A stretch of 64,000 nt of DNA, from contig CP044131.1 of assembly GCA_008727115.1 (NCBI GenBank), forward strand, positions 3,224,001 through 3,288,000, in the 5' to 3' direction. Positions 62,320 through 64,000 of this stretch are shown piece by piece. Each line of letters begins with the position of its first letter. Positions within the stretch are counted from its first letter, which is position 1. The notes beneath the pieces are model-generated. The model saw only the letters and a program-made list of their open reading frames with translations. It had not been told where the DNA came from and ran no database searches. The stretch comes from Comamonas testosteroni. GTDB taxonomy: Bacteria; Pseudomonadota; Gammaproteobacteria; Burkholderiales; Burkholderiaceae_C. Both the position numbers and the translations under genes were made by a program.

Positions 62320-62972
62320 ACCACGCCCACCGATCACTGCAGGACCTGGCCGGCATCTCCCGCCATCTCAAGCAGCTGCGCGAACAGGCCGAAGCCCTGG
62401 CTCTCGCCCAGGCCGAGGCGCGTGCAGCGCGCGAACGCGAACGCAATCTGTTTGCGCTCAGCGTCGGCAAGGTCACGCCGCTGCGCGCACGCAATGAGGT
62501 CAGCTTTCAGGATCCGCCTCCCTCGCCTTTGCCTTTGCAGTTGGTGATTGACGAGCAAAACGTGCTGCGCGAAGCCATGAGCGACGAGTTTGACGTCAGC
62601 ACCTTGCTGGATGTGGATGACCAGCTGAGCTTTCGCCGCCCCGGCATCGGCCTTGATGTCACACACAAGCTGCGCGGCGGTCACTGGAGCATCCAACGCC
62701 AGCTCGATCTGCATGGCCTGCGCTCGGACGAGGCCCGCGAAGCGCTGGGCCAGTTCATCCGCCTGTCGCACCGCACCGGCGTACGCTGCGTGCGCGTCGT
62801 GCATGGCAAGGGGCTGGGCTCGCCGGGCCGCACGCCCGTGCTCAAAGGCAAGGTGCAGCGCTGGCTGGTGCAGAAAAAAGAGGTACTGGCCTTTGTACAA
62901 GCCCGCCCCGCCGAGGGCGGTGCAGGGGCTCTGGTAGTGTTGTTACAGCCTGGAAAGCGGCGCATGTACTAA
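62316..62972 (+). CDS. Smr-domain protein (putative nicking endonuclease)
   Basis: The 218-residue protein has a helical, Ala/Arg-rich N-terminus and a C-terminal Smr domain with [15 protein letters not shown] and the [20 protein letters not shown] block that forms the nucleic-acid cleavage site. Stand-alone bacterial Smr proteins are proposed to nick DNA or cleave RNA, with SmrB acting on collided ribosomes. The GTG start at 62316 overlaps the radC stop. Function is inferred from the domain only. Confidence 0.9.
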   Translation: MNHAHRSLQDLAGISRHLKQLREQAEALALAQAEARAARERERNLFALSVGKVTPLRARNEVSFQDPPPSPLPLQLVIDEQNVLREAMSDEFDVSTLLDVDDQLSFRRPGIGLDVTHKLRGGHWSIQRQLDLHGLRSDEAREALGQFIRLSHRTGVRCVRVVHGKGLGSPGRTPVLKGKVQRWLVQKKEVLAFVQARPAEGGAGALVVLLQPGKRRMY

Positions 62973-63095
62973 GCTCTTTCATCTGCATGCGCCAGCGCTG
63001 GCGCTCTTGCTTTGAGCCAGCTTTGAGCCAACACAAGTGCCTTCACGGCAACACTGCCTGTACAGGCCTCCAACCACCTTATTCACACCGCTTTT

Positions 63096-64000
63096 ATGCA
63101 GCCCCCTTTTTCTGCGCCTCTTCGCCTTGCCGCTCTTCTTTTCACAGCTTCTGCTCTGATGACAGCCTGCGGAGGCGGGGGCGGAGGTGACAGCTCATCC
63201 GAAGCTGGCGGATCTGGATCGACCAAGCCAGACACCGGCTCGCCAGCGCTTCAGATTCTGGTTCCGGCCTACTTCTACCCCAGCACCAAAGACTCTCAAT
63301 GGGATGTGCTGAGCGCAGGCGCGCAAGCCTACCCCGGCGTCAAAATCACGGCCATTCTGAACCCCAGCAACGGCATCTTTGACAAAGCCAACCCCGCATT
63401 CACGGCTGCAATCCAGGACTTTGAAAGCCACGGAGGCAAGCTGCTTGGATACGTCAACACCAAGTATGGAACCAGGACGGCTCAAGCGGTTCAGAGCAAT
63501 ATTGACGACTACCTGAAGTTCTACCCCAGCATTCAAGGTTTGTTTCTCGATGAGATGGATGCGCATGGAAAAGAGATCAGCTTCTACCGCCAGGTTGCGG
63601 CTCACATCCGGGCTCAGAACTCGAAGCTGCAAATCGTGGGCAACCCCGGAACCCCACCCACCTCTGACTATGCGGCAGTGGCAGACACATTGGTGAGCTT
63701 TGAGGGCAAGGAGGTGGACTACCGCAAGCTCGATCCCGAGCGCACTCACTCCTGGATCTATCAGCTCCCCACTTCCAGCAATGCAGTCCTGATACATGAC
63801 GCCGACAACTGCGAACTGATGCAGTCCACACTGCGCAGCGCCAAGACCACGCAGGCACATACCGGGTATATCTATGTCACCGACCGTCAGTACGACTACC
63901 AGAACAACGTCGGCAACCCATGGGCCACCCTGCCCTCGTATTGGCTGAAGATGCTGCAGACCGTGGACGCGCTCAACAAGGGCCAGCCACTGCCCAGCTG
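63096..64000 (+). CDS. spherulation-specific family 4-like lipoprotein, partial at the window end
   Basis: The frame is open from ATG 63096 to the last base (301 full codons, no stop). The signal peptide ends LMTAC (Cys25), followed by a Gly/Ser-rich linker, so an outer-membrane lipoprotein is likely. The domain begins QILVPAYFYPSTKDSQWDVL and continues ITAILNPSNGIFD, GKLLGYVNTKYGTR, IQGLFLDEMDA and IVGNPGTPP. This is the pattern of the spherulin-4-like family, a TIM-barrel group related to polysaccharide hydrolases. The Asp/Glu pair in FLDEMD sits where such enzymes act. The substrate is unknown. Confidence 0.75.
   Translation, partial: MQPPFSAPLRLAALLFTASALMTACGGGGGGDSSSEAGGSGSTKPDTGSPALQILVPAYFYPSTKDSQWDVLSAGAQAYPGVKITAILNPSNGIFDKANPAFTAAIQDFESHGGKLLGYVNTKYGTRTAQAVQSNIDDYLKFYPSIQGLFLDEMDAHGKEISFYRQVAAHIRAQNSKLQIVGNPGTPPTSDYAAVADTLVSFEGKEVDYRKLDPERTHSWIYQLPTSSNAVLIHDADNCELMQSTLRSAKTTQAHTGYIYVTDRQYDYQNNVGNPWATLPSYWLKMLQTVDALNKGQPLPS

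Overview
The window looks like a chromosomal segment of a betaproteobacterium of the family Comamonadaceae, most likely Comamonas or a close relative. Grounds are the GC-rich coding sequence, the gmk-rpoZ-spoT order, the mix of aromatic and sulfonate catabolism genes, and interspersed palindromic repeats of a kind I associate with this family. Species cannot be fixed by reading alone.

Layout. (1) 1-9.7 kb is an AT-richer accessory block: a small MscS channel, then the wreck of a capsule-export locus on the minus strand (kpsC, kpsS, an alpha/beta-hydrolase) hit by three unrelated insertion sequences (ISL3, IS30 and IS5 types). The IS30 copy splits kpsS so cleanly that the ancestral gene can be rebuilt in frame. 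The block ends at a tRNA-Gln. (2) 10.4-20 kb: a fatty-acid beta-oxidation protein, then a molybdenum-hydroxylase operon (2Fe-2S subunit, Tat-exported Mo subunit, tri-haem cytochrome c, XdhC-like factor), a secreted nuclease and a small conserved protein. (3) 20-31.7 kb: DsrE, TusA and YedE sulfur-trafficking genes, a large membrane protein with EF-hand-like loops, a GntR regulator coupled to an SDR dehydrogenase, fumarylacetoacetase, a SPOR protein, an I78-type lipoprotein, hemW and rdgB. (4) 31.9-40.7 kb: a PP2C phosphatase/kinase pair, then housekeeping genes yicC, gmk, rpoZ, spoT, mltB, greB and two tandem tRNA-Arg(ACG). (5) 41-58.2 kb: a sulfonate block. (6) 58.3-64 kb: tRNA-Arg, tRNA-Ser, serS, ispH, fkpB, radC, an Smr protein and a lipoprotein running off the end.

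The sulfonate block is the most interesting part. A MocR-type regulator, an amino-acid permease, two nearly identical NTF2/SnoaL-fold proteins resembling the small subunit (TauX) of taurine dehydrogenase, a TRAP transporter, a divergent FAD oxidase (TauY-like), and xsc, pta and a UPF0324 exporter together read as taurine uptake, oxidation to sulfoacetaldehyde, cleavage to acetyl phosphate plus sulfite, conversion to acetyl-CoA and sulfite/sulfate export. Two features are unusual. Both TauX-like genes share a bipartite upstream motif, and each precedes a different transporter. Between tauY and xsc lies a translationally coupled iclR-cobS-like-cobT-like operon: a MoxR-type ATPase plus VWA partner with no CobN in sight, divergent from xsc across an intergenic region with a 13-bp inverted repeat and a 13-bp direct repeat.

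All functions are read from sequence motifs and context; no database search was run. No CRISPR array, rRNA or prophage was seen.
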